Origin: Actinomycetes bacterium
GTDB taxonomy: Bacteria; Actinomycetota; Actinomycetes; Propionibacteriales; Nocardioidaceae
Direction: 5' to 3'
DNA length: 6,555 bases
Assembly (NCBI GenBank): GCA_023415395.1
Contig: JAEZKN010000297.1
Location: forward strand, 1 to 6,555
This document shows, one piece after another, positions 1 to 6,490 of this stretch. Made by a program: the position numbers and the translations under genes. Below the pieces are notes generated by a model. It had not been told where the DNA came from. It did no database searches and saw only the letters and a list, made by a program, of their open reading frames with translations. How positions within the stretch are numbered: the stretch's first letter is position 1; each line of letters starts with the position of its first letter.

Positions 1-2
1 GG

Positions 3-683
3 GTCACCCCTCCCCCGCCGCCGCTGCCGCCCGCCGCGGACGAGGCCGAGGAGGAGCCCGAGGCCGTCGAGCCCGAGGTCGCCGATCCCGAGGCCGTCGA
101 GCCCGAGGTCGCCGATCCCGAGGTCGCCGATCCCGAGGCCGTCGAGCCCGAGGCCGTCGAGCCCGAGGCCGTCGACCCCGAGCCGACCCCGAAGAAGCCC
201 AAGGCCAAGAAGGTCCGCCGGCCCAAGCCCGTGCCCGTCGTGGAGTCGGAGCCCGAGCACGAGGCCCAGCCCGAGCCGGAGCCGGAGGCCGCCGCGGTCC
301 TGGAGCTGCCGGCCGTGGCCGAGGAGCGCGTCGCCGACGTCGCCCGCGCGGTCGAGGAGGTCGCGGCCGAGGTGATCGCCCGGATGCGCGCCGCCGAGCA
401 GGCCACGCTGCGCCACCTCGACGCCATGGAGGTCGAGGCGACCCGCCGCTACGAGCTGGTCACCGCCCAGGCCGAGCTCGACGCCGAGCTCATCCGACTG
501 CAGTCGCGCCGGGAGGCGCACGCCATCATCAGCGCCGCCCGGCTCCGGGCCGGCGAGATCGACGACATCTCCGACGACCCCGAGGACGAGGGACACCGGC
601 TGGCGGTGTTCAGCGACGCGGTCTCCCGCGTCGCCGACGCCACCGCCAGCGCCCTGCACCGCGGTCGCCCGGACGGGATGTGA
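3..683 (+). CDS. Pro/Glu-rich repeat protein with C-terminal coiled coil (5' end missing)
   Basis: The frame is open from the left edge, so the N-terminus lies outside the window; 226 residues are visible. I reject the internal GTG at 231 as the start because the same biased coding frame continues upstream of it. Numbering from the first visible codon: residues 4-11 are Pro-rich, 20-59 are eight E-[AV]-[VA]-[ED]-P pentapeptides, and 60-76 are a basic Lys/Arg/Pro patch. A second Glu/Pro stretch follows. About 106-184 is a long Ala/Glu/Arg-rich helix likely to form a coiled coil; then come an acidic linker (about 185-196) and a final helix (197-221). There is no signal peptide or membrane segment in the visible part. 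The layout resembles disordered-linker-plus-coiled-coil scaffold proteins (DivIVA-like in general character only); I do not recognise the family. Its stop overlaps the next gene by 4 nt, so it is probably co-translated with the exported proteins downstream. Function unknown; that the reading frame is real is fairly certain. Confidence 0.75.
   Translation, partial: VTPPPPPLPPAADEAEEEPEAVEPEVADPEAVEPEVADPEVADPEAVEPEAVEPEAVDPEPTPKKPKAKKVRRPKPVPVVESEPEHEAQPEPEPEAAAVLELPAVAEERVADVARAVEEVAAEVIARMRAAEQATLRHLDAMEVEATRRYELVTAQAELDAELIRLQSRREAHAIISAARLRAGEIDDISDDPEDEGHRLAVFSDAVSRVADATASALHRGRPDGM
60..179 (+). repeat. 15-bp in-frame tandem repeat, 8 copies (pentapeptide repeat)
   Basis: Eight uninterrupted 15-bp units lie inside the first gene. 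Two unit types alternate: A (gaggccgtcgagccc, Glu-Ala-Val-Glu-Pro) and B (gaggtcgccgatccc, Glu-Val-Ala-Asp-Pro). The order is A B A B B A A A', where A' has gac for gag at the fourth codon. The first four units form a perfect duplication of a 30-bp A-B unit, which suggests recent slippage or unequal recombination. The unit length is a multiple of three, so copy-number change would keep the frame and only lengthen or shorten an extended, acidic Pro-rich linker. Confidence 0.95.
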
Positions 684-1894
684 GCACCATGCCCCAGCAG
701 GACCGGACCACCATGCGCCGACGCGCCCAGTACGCCACCGCCGTCCTGGCGAGCGCCACCGTGCTGCTCGCCGGCTGCAGCAGCAGCGACGGCGACGACG
801 ACAGGGGCCGCAAGGCCGAGGTCGTCGTCACGGTCGACCCGGCCGAGGCCGCCGCGGTCAACGTGCCCGAGCGCCGGTTCTTCGACGACTCCTCACCATG
901 GAACCAGCGGATCGACTCGGTCAACGCCGACCCGAACTCCGACACCATGATCGACCTGGCCCAGGAGCGCATCGGCGTGCTGGAGGGTCCCGGGGGCAGC
1001 ACCACCCGGGTCCGCGACCTGGTCGACGACGGCGTCTACATCAACACGACGCGGTGGACGGTGCCCGTCGTCGCCGGCGGCCGCCCGACCCAGCTGGTCT
1101 GCCGGCAGCTGGTGTGCGGCGACGGCGCCGACACCACCACGCTGAACATCCCCGACGACGTCGACCCGGACCCGCGCTACGACGGGTGGTACACCGTCTT
1201 CGACACCTCCGCCTCGGTGGCCTACGACCTCTGGCGCGCCCGCCGCGAGGACGAGAACACCATCTCCTACAACTACATGCGCAAGTGGGACCTCAACGGC
1301 CCGGGCTTCAGCCCGCCGTGGACGGAGGGCGCCCGCGGGTCCGGACTGCCTCTGTTCGCCGGCCTGATCCGTCCCGGCGAGCTGGAGTCGGGCGAGATCA
1401 ACCACGCGCTGGCGATCAGCCTCCCCGGCCCGGCGGCCAACATCTTCGTGCAGCCCGCCTCGTCCACCGACGGCAACGGCCGCAAGCGCTCGATCCCCGA
1501 GGGTGCCCGGATCCGCCTCAAGCGCGACGTCGTGCTGCCGCAGCCGGTCGACCCGATCACCGGCAAGAAGATCAGGCTCACCGCCCAGCAGCAGCGCCTC
1601 GCCGACGCGATCGTCGCGTGCCTGCGGACCTACGGCGCCATCGTGGTCGACCGGGCCGCGGTGCCCACGCTCTACGCCCAGCGCGACGTGACCGACGGGC
1701 TGATCCGCGGCAACGAGCTCCAGGGGCTCACGCTCCAGGACTTCGAGGTCCTGCCCCTGGGCAAGACCTGGCACTACCCGCCGGAGGAGGACGAGGTCGC
1801 CGAGCTGATCGAGTTCGGCGAGTCTCCCTCCGCGTCGCCGAGCAGCTCGCCGAGCGGGTCTCCGTCGAGCCCGGCTTCCACGGGAGGTCAGTGA
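680..1894 (+). CDS. Lipoprotein of an uncharacterised actinobacterial exported family
   Basis: 404 residues from the GTG at 680, whose codon overlaps the preceding stop by 4 nt. In-frame ATGs at 689 and 713 are alternatives; the ATG at 713 gives the most typical signal peptide (MRRR then a hydrophobic stretch) and has AGGA 10 nt upstream. A lipobox LAGC ends at Cys33, so the mature protein should be lipidated and held on the outer face of the membrane. Motifs I believe recur in this uncharacterised family are FFDDSSPWNQRI (67-78), EINHAL (239-244), PEGARIRLK (273-281) and LRTYGAIVVD (315-324). C141 and C146 are close enough to form a small disulfide loop. Residues 382-404 are a Ser/Pro/Gly low-complexity tail, possibly a flexible wall-spanning end. 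I can assign no catalytic residues or function. It sits between a coiled-coil gene and a PstS-like lipoprotein gene in one coupled operon. Confidence 0.85.
   Translation: MSTMPQQDRTTMRRRAQYATAVLASATVLLAGCSSSDGDDDRGRKAEVVVTVDPAEAAAVNVPERRFFDDSSPWNQRIDSVNADPNSDTMIDLAQERIGVLEGPGGSTTRVRDLVDDGVYINTTRWTVPVVAGGRPTQLVCRQLVCGDGADTTTLNIPDDVDPDPRYDGWYTVFDTSASVAYDLWRARREDENTISYNYMRKWDLNGPGFSPPWTEGARGSGLPLFAGLIRPGELESGEINHALAISLPGPAANIFVQPASSTDGNGRKRSIPEGARIRLKRDVVLPQPVDPITGKKIRLTAQQQRLADAIVACLRTYGAIVVDRAAVPTLYAQRDVTDGLIRGNELQGLTLQDFEVLPLGKTWHYPPEEDEVAELIEFGESPSASPSSSPSGSPSSPASTGGQ
1882..1888 (+). promoter_or_regulatory. Ribosome binding site for the PstS-like lipoprotein
   Basis: GGGAGGT is a strong Shine-Dalgarno match lying inside the last codons of the preceding lipoprotein gene. 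It stands 6 nt before ATG 1894 but only 3 nt before the in-frame GTG 1891, which favours ATG 1894 as the start. It also excludes the much longer reading frame that extends upstream to 898 in the same frame. Confidence 0.75.
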
Positions 1895-3336
1895 TGTACC
1901 AGCGCCGCACCGTCCGCACCGCGAGCGCGCTCGCCGTCGCCGCCCTGGGCCTCTCGCTGCTCGCAGCGTGCTCGGACCCCTCGCAGGAGGCCACCGAGCA
2001 GGTCAGCCAGGGCGAGGCCGCGAGCTTCCGCGCCGAGCAACGGCGCCAGGCCGACATCGACCGGGCGTACGCCGCGCTGCCGCAGCGTCCCTCCGGCATC
2101 GTCGACCTCGACGGCTCCACGAGCGGCTCGCTCACCCCGGCCGAGGTCGCGCTCTACGAGGCGACGCCCAACGCCGCGGAGGTCCGCTACGGCAACAACG
2201 GCGAGGACCAGGCGTTCCAGGAGCTGTGCGCCGGCCAGATCGACCTGGTCGACTCGGCGCGCCCGATCAGCCGGGCCGAGTGGGAGGCCTGCCAGGCGGT
2301 CGGCCTCGACGTGGTCCAGTTCCAGGTCGCCTCCGAGGGCATCGTGGTCGCCATCAAGTCCGAGACCGACGTCGGTGCCGACTGCCTCACCGTCGACCAG
2401 GTGCGCGACATCTACCGCGCGGGCTCGCCGCTCACGAACTGGAGCCAGGCACCGCTCGGCTTCGACGACGTCCCGCTCAAGGTGGGCGGACCCAGCACGG
2501 AGAACACCGGGTTCGGCTTCTTCGGTCGCTACATCCTCGGCGCCCCGGAGCCCTCGCGGGTCGACCTGCGTTCGGACTACTACCTCGCCGAGACCGACGA
2601 GGAGGCCCGGCTCTTCGTCGTGGGCCAGCCCTGGATGCAGGTCCGGGCGGCCCAGTACGACGACGCCGCCCGCGTCCGCGCCCAGGCCGACCAGGAGCTC
2701 CAGAACGCGCGCAAGGAGATGCTGGCCGCGCGTGACGAGCTCGAGATCGCACTCGCCGAGCGGGAGAAGGGCATCCGCGACGAGCGCCCCCCCGCCGACA
2801 AGGCCAAGGACCAGCAGCGCGTCGACAAGGCCTTCGAGCGCCGGTCCGAGGCGCGCAACCGCCTCAACGCGGCGCTCGCCCGTTACAAGACCGTCGACGG
2901 CCGCTACTCCGGCATCGCCCGGGCGCGCACGATCTACAACGGCTACCGCGGGCACGTGGCGTACTTCCGCTTCAGCTACTACGAGCTGTTCGAGGACCAG
3001 CTGCGGCCCTTCGAGATCACCCGGCCCGACGGCCAGACGAACTGCATCTTCCCGAGCCAGCGGACCATCACCAGTGGGGAGTACCCGCTCTCGCGGCAGC
3101 TGTTGATCACGACGACCACGCGGTCGCTCGCGCGCAACGAGGTGCGGGACTTCATGCGGCACTACCTGGAGTCCGCGCAGGAGATCGCCGAGGACCAGCG
3201 CCTCGTCGCCCTGCCCGACGAGACGGTGCGGATCGAGCAGGGCTGGCTCGAGGGCCAGGCACCCCAGCTGTTCGCGCCGGACGACACCGCCACGGCTCCC
3301 GCGACCCCCGTCCAGAGCGAGAAGCCTGCGCGATGA
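1894..3336 (+). CDS. PstS-like substrate-binding lipoprotein with inserted helical hairpin
   Basis: 480 residues starting at ATG 1894, which shares one base with the previous TGA. Signal peptide with lipobox LAAC ending at Cys26, so a surface-anchored lipoprotein. The fold is that of PstS-type phosphate-binding proteins (PBP-like family). Visible motifs are LDGSTSGSLTP (72-82) in the first ligand-loop position, CAGQIDLVDSARPIS (112-126), GIVVAI (149-154), LTVDQVRDIYRAGSPLTNW (165-183), PSTENTGFGFF (200-210) in the second ligand-loop position, GYRGHVAYFRFSYYEL (350-365) and YPLSR (397-401). Ordinary PstS proteins have only a short link before the G-Y-x-x-x-A-Y strand. Here about 95 charged residues (250-345) are inserted: two helices separated by a Pro-Pro turn (299-300). 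The last ~25 residues are a Pro/Ala/Thr-rich tail. No pstC, pstA or pstB is adjacent. Binding phosphate is possible but unproven; a structural or sensory role is equally plausible. Fold call confident, ligand uncertain. Confidence 0.88.
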   Translation: MYQRRTVRTASALAVAALGLSLLAACSDPSQEATEQVSQGEAASFRAEQRRQADIDRAYAALPQRPSGIVDLDGSTSGSLTPAEVALYEATPNAAEVRYGNNGEDQAFQELCAGQIDLVDSARPISRAEWEACQAVGLDVVQFQVASEGIVVAIKSETDVGADCLTVDQVRDIYRAGSPLTNWSQAPLGFDDVPLKVGGPSTENTGFGFFGRYILGAPEPSRVDLRSDYYLAETDEEARLFVVGQPWMQVRAAQYDDAARVRAQADQELQNARKEMLAARDELEIALAEREKGIRDERPPADKAKDQQRVDKAFERRSEARNRLNAALARYKTVDGRYSGIARARTIYNGYRGHVAYFRFSYYELFEDQLRPFEITRPDGQTNCIFPSQRTITSGEYPLSRQLLITTTTRSLARNEVRDFMRHYLESAQEIAEDQRLVALPDETVRIEQGWLEGQAPQLFAPDDTATAPATPVQSEKPAR

Positions 3337-4364
3337 ACCACCGGCGTTCCCTCGTCGCCGCGCTCGTGCTGCCGCTGGTGCTCGTCCTGGCCGTGCTGGG
3401 CGTGGCACCGACGTACGCCGGGCCCCAGCAGGCCCAGCAGGACCAGAAGGCCCGCAAGAACGTCCAGCAGACCGGCCGCGCCGTCGTGAAGTGGCAGGGC
3501 TTCCAGAAGCGCCCGAAGTACGTCAAGGCCCGGGCCGTCCCCGGCATCGGGCAGGTCGAGCTGGTCTGCCGGCCCAACGCGACCCTGGTCCGGATCCGGG
3601 CCAACGACCGCCGGGCCGAGACCCAGATGTGGCTGGCGAAGTTCGAGACCAAGCAGGGCACCGACCGGGTCGCGGTCAAGAACGTCCGCGTCTACACGTA
3701 CGCGACCGCGGCCGACGACGGCACCGGTGGCACCGGCCAGCGCGCGCACGAGGGCCTCAACCAGCAGAGCCCGATCGAGGACTTCCAGAAGGGCTGGGCC
3801 TACGGCGTGATCAGCCAGCGCGCCGGCCGGCAGAGCCCCGCCGGTGGCGCGATGGCCCTTCCGGCCACGGCGTTCCGGCTCGACTGGTACTGGGAGCGCT
3901 TCGCCTACCCCGGCAGCCAGTTCTGCAAGATGAAGCTCCGCCTGCGCACCGACACCACGCAGCAGGTCGGGCTCAGCTGGCACGGGGACGACGAGGCCCA
4001 CCGCAACACCACCACGTCGGCGCTCCCCGGCGTCGGTGAGGCGACGCTGCGGTGCGAGACCGGGCGGTACGGCGAGCAGTCGATCGCGCTGCGCCCGGAG
4101 AACCCCGACGGCGCCCGGATGGACTACGAGATCGTCCGCGGCGAGGGGCCGGTGGCCGACCGCGTGGACCGGTACTCGCTCGGTCCGGACCCGGTCACCG
4201 GGCTGCTCGGCCCGGTCGACCTGCCCACCAACGGCATGATGCGCATCTGGTGGACCGTCAACGGCGTGAAGAAGGCGTGGGCGCTCTCGTCGTACATGGT
4301 GACCAACAACGAGCAGCGTCCGTGGCTCAACCTCTGCGAGGTGGCGGCGGCCCCGATGCCGTGA
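3333..4364 (+). CDS. Secreted protein with two tandem Cys/Trp-containing domains
   Basis: 343 residues; ATG 3333 overlaps the preceding stop by 4 nt (ATGA), with a weak GAGAAG 8 nt upstream, so translation is probably coupled. A Sec signal peptide (MNHRR, hydrophobic 7-25) probably ends at TYA29 before Gly30; there is no lipobox, so the product is released or held by partners. The mature protein looks like an internal duplication. Domain 1 opens with VPGIGQVELVC (69-79), has R-L-D-W-Y-W (182-187) and closes at Cys198. Domain 2 opens with LPGVGEATLRC (231-241), has R-I-W-W (304-307) and closes at Cys335. These are the only four cysteines, which suggests one disulfide per domain. The alternating hydrophobic pattern suggests beta-rich domains. 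I do not recognise the family or a catalytic motif. It is the last gene of the plus-strand operon, and its 3' end overlaps the converging Nudix gene by 38 bp. Confidence 0.83.
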   Translation: MNHRRSLVAALVLPLVLVLAVLGVAPTYAGPQQAQQDQKARKNVQQTGRAVVKWQGFQKRPKYVKARAVPGIGQVELVCRPNATLVRIRANDRRAETQMWLAKFETKQGTDRVAVKNVRVYTYATAADDGTGGTGQRAHEGLNQQSPIEDFQKGWAYGVISQRAGRQSPAGGAMALPATAFRLDWYWERFAYPGSQFCKMKLRLRTDTTQQVGLSWHGDDEAHRNTTTSALPGVGEATLRCETGRYGEQSIALRPENPDGARMDYEIVRGEGPVADRVDRYSLGPDPVTGLLGPVDLPTNGMMRIWWTVNGVKKAWALSSYMVTNNEQRPWLNLCEVAAAPMP

Positions 4365-5238
4365 GCGCCTCGGTCACCACGCCGAGGACGGGCACGGCGC
4401 CGGACTCGACGTCGGCGACCGGGACCCAGGCGACGTCGTCGGTGGTGCCGTCGTGCTCGGCCAGCGCCGGCTCGGCGCCGTCGCTCAGCGTCACCGCGAA
4501 GACCAGTCCGACGGAGTGGAAGTCCTCGTAGCGTCCGTTCGGGGCGGTGCCGCTGAAGTGCTCGTCGTGCACCGCGACCAGCTCCCCGACCGTGCCCTCG
4601 ACCCCGCACTCCTCCCGGAGCTCGCGCAGCACCGCGGACCGCGGGGGCTCGCCGTGGTCGACGCCACCGCCGGGCAGCGTCCAGGACCCGGTGTGGAAGC
4701 CGCGCCCGGAGATCCGGACGAGGAGCACCGCCTCGGCCTCGCCGACCGCCCGGCGGACCAGCGCGTAGGCGCCGAGCCGCTGGTGCCGGAACGGCTGGTG
4801 GTCGGCCAGCGCCTCCAGCACCATCGGCGCCACCGGAACGCTGCCGTCGAGCACGGCCGTCACCGGGTGCCAGGCGGCCGCCATCGTCGACCCGCCGACC
4901 TCCACGACGCGGGGCTCCGGGGCGTCGAGCGGCACCCACCCGTCGTAGACGATCCGCAGTGCGTGGGCGTCGACCCGCCGGCCCTCGCGCCAGACCCCGG
5001 GCAGGTGCGCGGAGTAGACGCGCGCGGTCTCCCCCACGAACGCGTCGAGCCCGGTCTCCTCGTGGACCTCGCGCACGACGGCGTCGCGGGGGTCCTCGCC
5101 GTGGTCGAGCCCGCCGCCGGGGAGCGTCCAGAGCTCGTCGGAGGTGATGCGGTCCGAGAGCCGACTGAGCAGGATCGCGCCGTCGCGCAGGATGACGGCG
5201 TACGCCGCCACCCGCTGCCGCTTCGGCAGGCCGGCCAT
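4327..5238 (-). CDS. Tandem-domain Nudix hydrolase
   Basis: 303 residues, starting at ATG 5238. Nudix enzymes cleave nucleoside diphosphates linked to another moiety, using Mg or Mn held by the Glu residues of the Nudix box (GX5EX7REUXEEXGU). Two complete boxes are present: residues 42-64 (Gly42, Glu48, Arg56-Glu57, Glu60-Glu61, Gly63) and 191-213 (Gly191, Glu197, Arg205-Glu206, Glu209-Glu210, Gly212). The offset is 149 residues, and each box follows W-T-L-P-G-G-G. Both catalytic sets look intact, so neither copy appears to be a dead domain. Single-domain Nudix proteins are usually about 130-200 residues, so this is a fusion or internal duplication. There is no signal peptide; cytoplasmic. 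The substrate cannot be read from sequence. It starts 13 nt after the menJ stop on the same strand, without a clear Shine-Dalgarno, so it probably depends on the menJ transcript. The last 12 codons and stop overlap the converging secreted-protein gene. Confidence 0.93.
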   Translation of the reverse strand: MAGLPKRQRVAAYAVILRDGAILLSRLSDRITSDELWTLPGGGLDHGEDPRDAVVREVHEETGLDAFVGETARVYSAHLPGVWREGRRVDAHALRIVYDGWVPLDAPEPRVVEVGGSTMAAAWHPVTAVLDGSVPVAPMVLEALADHQPFRHQRLGAYALVRRAVGEAEAVLLVRISGRGFHTGSWTLPGGGVDHGEPPRSAVLRELREECGVEGTVGELVAVHDEHFSGTAPNGRYEDFHSVGLVFAVTLSDGAEPALAEHDGTTDDVAWVPVADVESGAVPVLGVVTEALTASGPPPPRRG

Positions 5239-5251
5239 CAGGACCCGGCCA

Positions 5252-6490
5252 TCACGAGAAGGGCGGGCGGTGGTCGCGAGCGATCGACCGGCGGCCGGCC
5301 CACCGCCAGACCCGCGCGGCGCGGTCGCGGTCCTCGTCGGTGACCAGGTTGCCCATCCAGCGCAGGGCCAGGGTCATCAGCCAGTCCGAGCGCATGCCCG
5401 CGGGGCCCAGCGTCGGCAGCAGGCGCGGGATCGTCACCAGGCCGGCCAGGCGCCGGGCGATCGAGAAGGACTCGCCGTAGTGCTCGCGCAGCAGCGCCGG
5501 CCACGCCGAGGCCAGGTCGGTGCCGTCGACGAGCATCTCGGCGACCAGCCGACCGGTCTCGAGCCCGTAGTCGATGCCCTCGCCGTTGAGCGGGTTCACG
5601 CAGGCCGCGGCGTCGCCGATCAGGGCCCAGTTCGGGCCGGCGACGTTGGACACGGCGCCGCCCATCGGCAGGAGCGCGGAGGTCGGCATCCGCAGGTCGC
5701 CGCTGAGCCGGAAGTCCTCGCGACGCTGCTCGGCGTAGAACGACATCAGCGGCTTGATCGCGACGTCGGCGGGCCGCTTCGCGGTCGCGAGCGTGCCGAC
5801 GCCGAGGTTCACCTCCCCCGTCCCGAGCGGGAAGATCCAGCCGTAGCCCGACAGGACCGCACCGTCCTGGCCGCGCAGCTCGAGGTGCGAGCTGATCCAC
5901 GGGTCGTCGGACATGGCGGAGGCGACGTACGACCGGCCGGCGACGCCGTAGACGGTGTCGCGGTGCCACTCGCGGCCCAGGACCTTGCCCAGCGGGCTGC
6001 GCACGCCGTCGGCCACGACGACCCGCCGGCAGCCGATCTCGGCCGGCCCGTCTGCGGTCCGGAAGACCACCGCGGCGACCCGGTCGCCCTCGCGACGCAC
6101 GTCGACGGCCCGGAGGCCGTCCACCGCGACCGCGCCGGCCTTGATGGCAGTGGTGCGCAGGTGGTCGTCGAGCTCGGTGCGCGCGACGGCGGAGCCCCAG
6201 TCGGGGAGGTTGCCACCCGGCCAGGGCAGCAGCAGCGTCTGGCCGAAGCCGTGGGCCCGCAGCCCGTGGTTGACCGTGTGGGCCCGCAGCCAGTCCTCGA
6301 GGCCGAGGCGCTGGAGCTCGCCGATGGCCCGTGGCGTCAGGCCGTCGCCGCAGGTCTTGTCGCGGGGGAAGGTCGCCGCGTCGGCGATCACCACGTCCAG
6401 CCCGGCACGCGCCGCCCAGGCTGCGGCCGCCGACCCCGCGGGGCCGGCGCCGACGACCAGCACGTCGGTCTGCGCGGGAATCGTGCTCAC
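5252..6490 (-). CDS. menJ: Menaquinone reductase MenJ (FAD-dependent, geranylgeranyl reductase family)
   Basis: 412 residues from GTG 6490. MenJ reduces a double bond in the isoprenoid side chain of menaquinone, giving the partly saturated menaquinones typical of actinobacteria; it acts at the inner face of the membrane. Visible motifs are the FAD dinucleotide-binding VGAGPAG (13-19), the geranylgeranyl-reductase signature PRDKTCGDGLTPRA (42-55), the substrate-domain motif YGWIFPLGTGEVNLGVG (216-232) and the second FAD motif IGDAAACVNPLNGEGIDYG (291-309). Length and end-to-end sequence character, including the C-terminal RPPFS, match what I recall of Mycobacterium tuberculosis MenJ (Rv0561c, about 408 residues). 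No key motif is missing. The start is supported by the distance to the FAD motif; the Shine-Dalgarno is weak (a GAGGG lies too close to the GTG). It is followed 13 nt downstream by the tandem Nudix gene. Family assignment is firm; which isoprene unit is reduced cannot be told. Confidence 0.93.
   Translation of the reverse strand: MSTIPAQTDVLVVGAGPAGSAAAAWAARAGLDVVIADAATFPRDKTCGDGLTPRAIGELQRLGLEDWLRAHTVNHGLRAHGFGQTLLLPWPGGNLPDWGSAVARTELDDHLRTTAIKAGAVAVDGLRAVDVRREGDRVAAVVFRTADGPAEIGCRRVVVADGVRSPLGKVLGREWHRDTVYGVAGRSYVASAMSDDPWISSHLELRGQDGAVLSGYGWIFPLGTGEVNLGVGTLATAKRPADVAIKPLMSFYAEQRREDFRLSGDLRMPTSALLPMGGAVSNVAGPNWALIGDAAACVNPLNGEGIDYGLETGRLVAEMLVDGTDLASAWPALLREHYGESFSIARRLAGLVTIPRLLPTLGPAGMRSDWLMTLALRWMGNLVTDEDRDRAARVWRWAGRRSIARDHRPPFS

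Noticed and set aside
893..1774. 293-codon minus-strand open frame
   Set aside because: Antisense shadow of the first lipoprotein, Gly/Val/Arg/Asp-rich and without motifs.
898..1893. In-frame upstream extension of the PstS-like gene to 898 (total 812 codons)
   Set aside because: The extension is an Arg/Pro/His-rich alternative-frame reading of the preceding lipoprotein gene. A strong ribosome binding site and a proper lipoprotein signal peptide begin at 1894.
1888..3408. 506-codon open frame on the minus strand
   Set aside because: It lies wholly opposite the PstS-like gene. Its composition is that of a high-GC antisense shadow, with no recognisable motif, whereas the plus strand gives a lipobox and PstS motifs.
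3162..4001. 279-codon minus-strand open frame
   Set aside because: It crosses the junction of two coupled plus-strand genes with clear signal peptides and has no domain character.
4407..4438. Inverted repeat (cgacgtcg copies at 4407-4414 and 4431-4438) as a terminator for the plus-strand operon
   Set aside because: The arms are short self-palindromes of a kind expected by chance at this GC content. They lie inside Nudix coding sequence and no T-rich tract follows.
4453..5343. 296-codon plus-strand open frame
   Set aside because: Opposite the tandem Nudix gene, which has two perfect catalytic boxes; the plus frame reads as low-complexity Arg/Pro/Gly.
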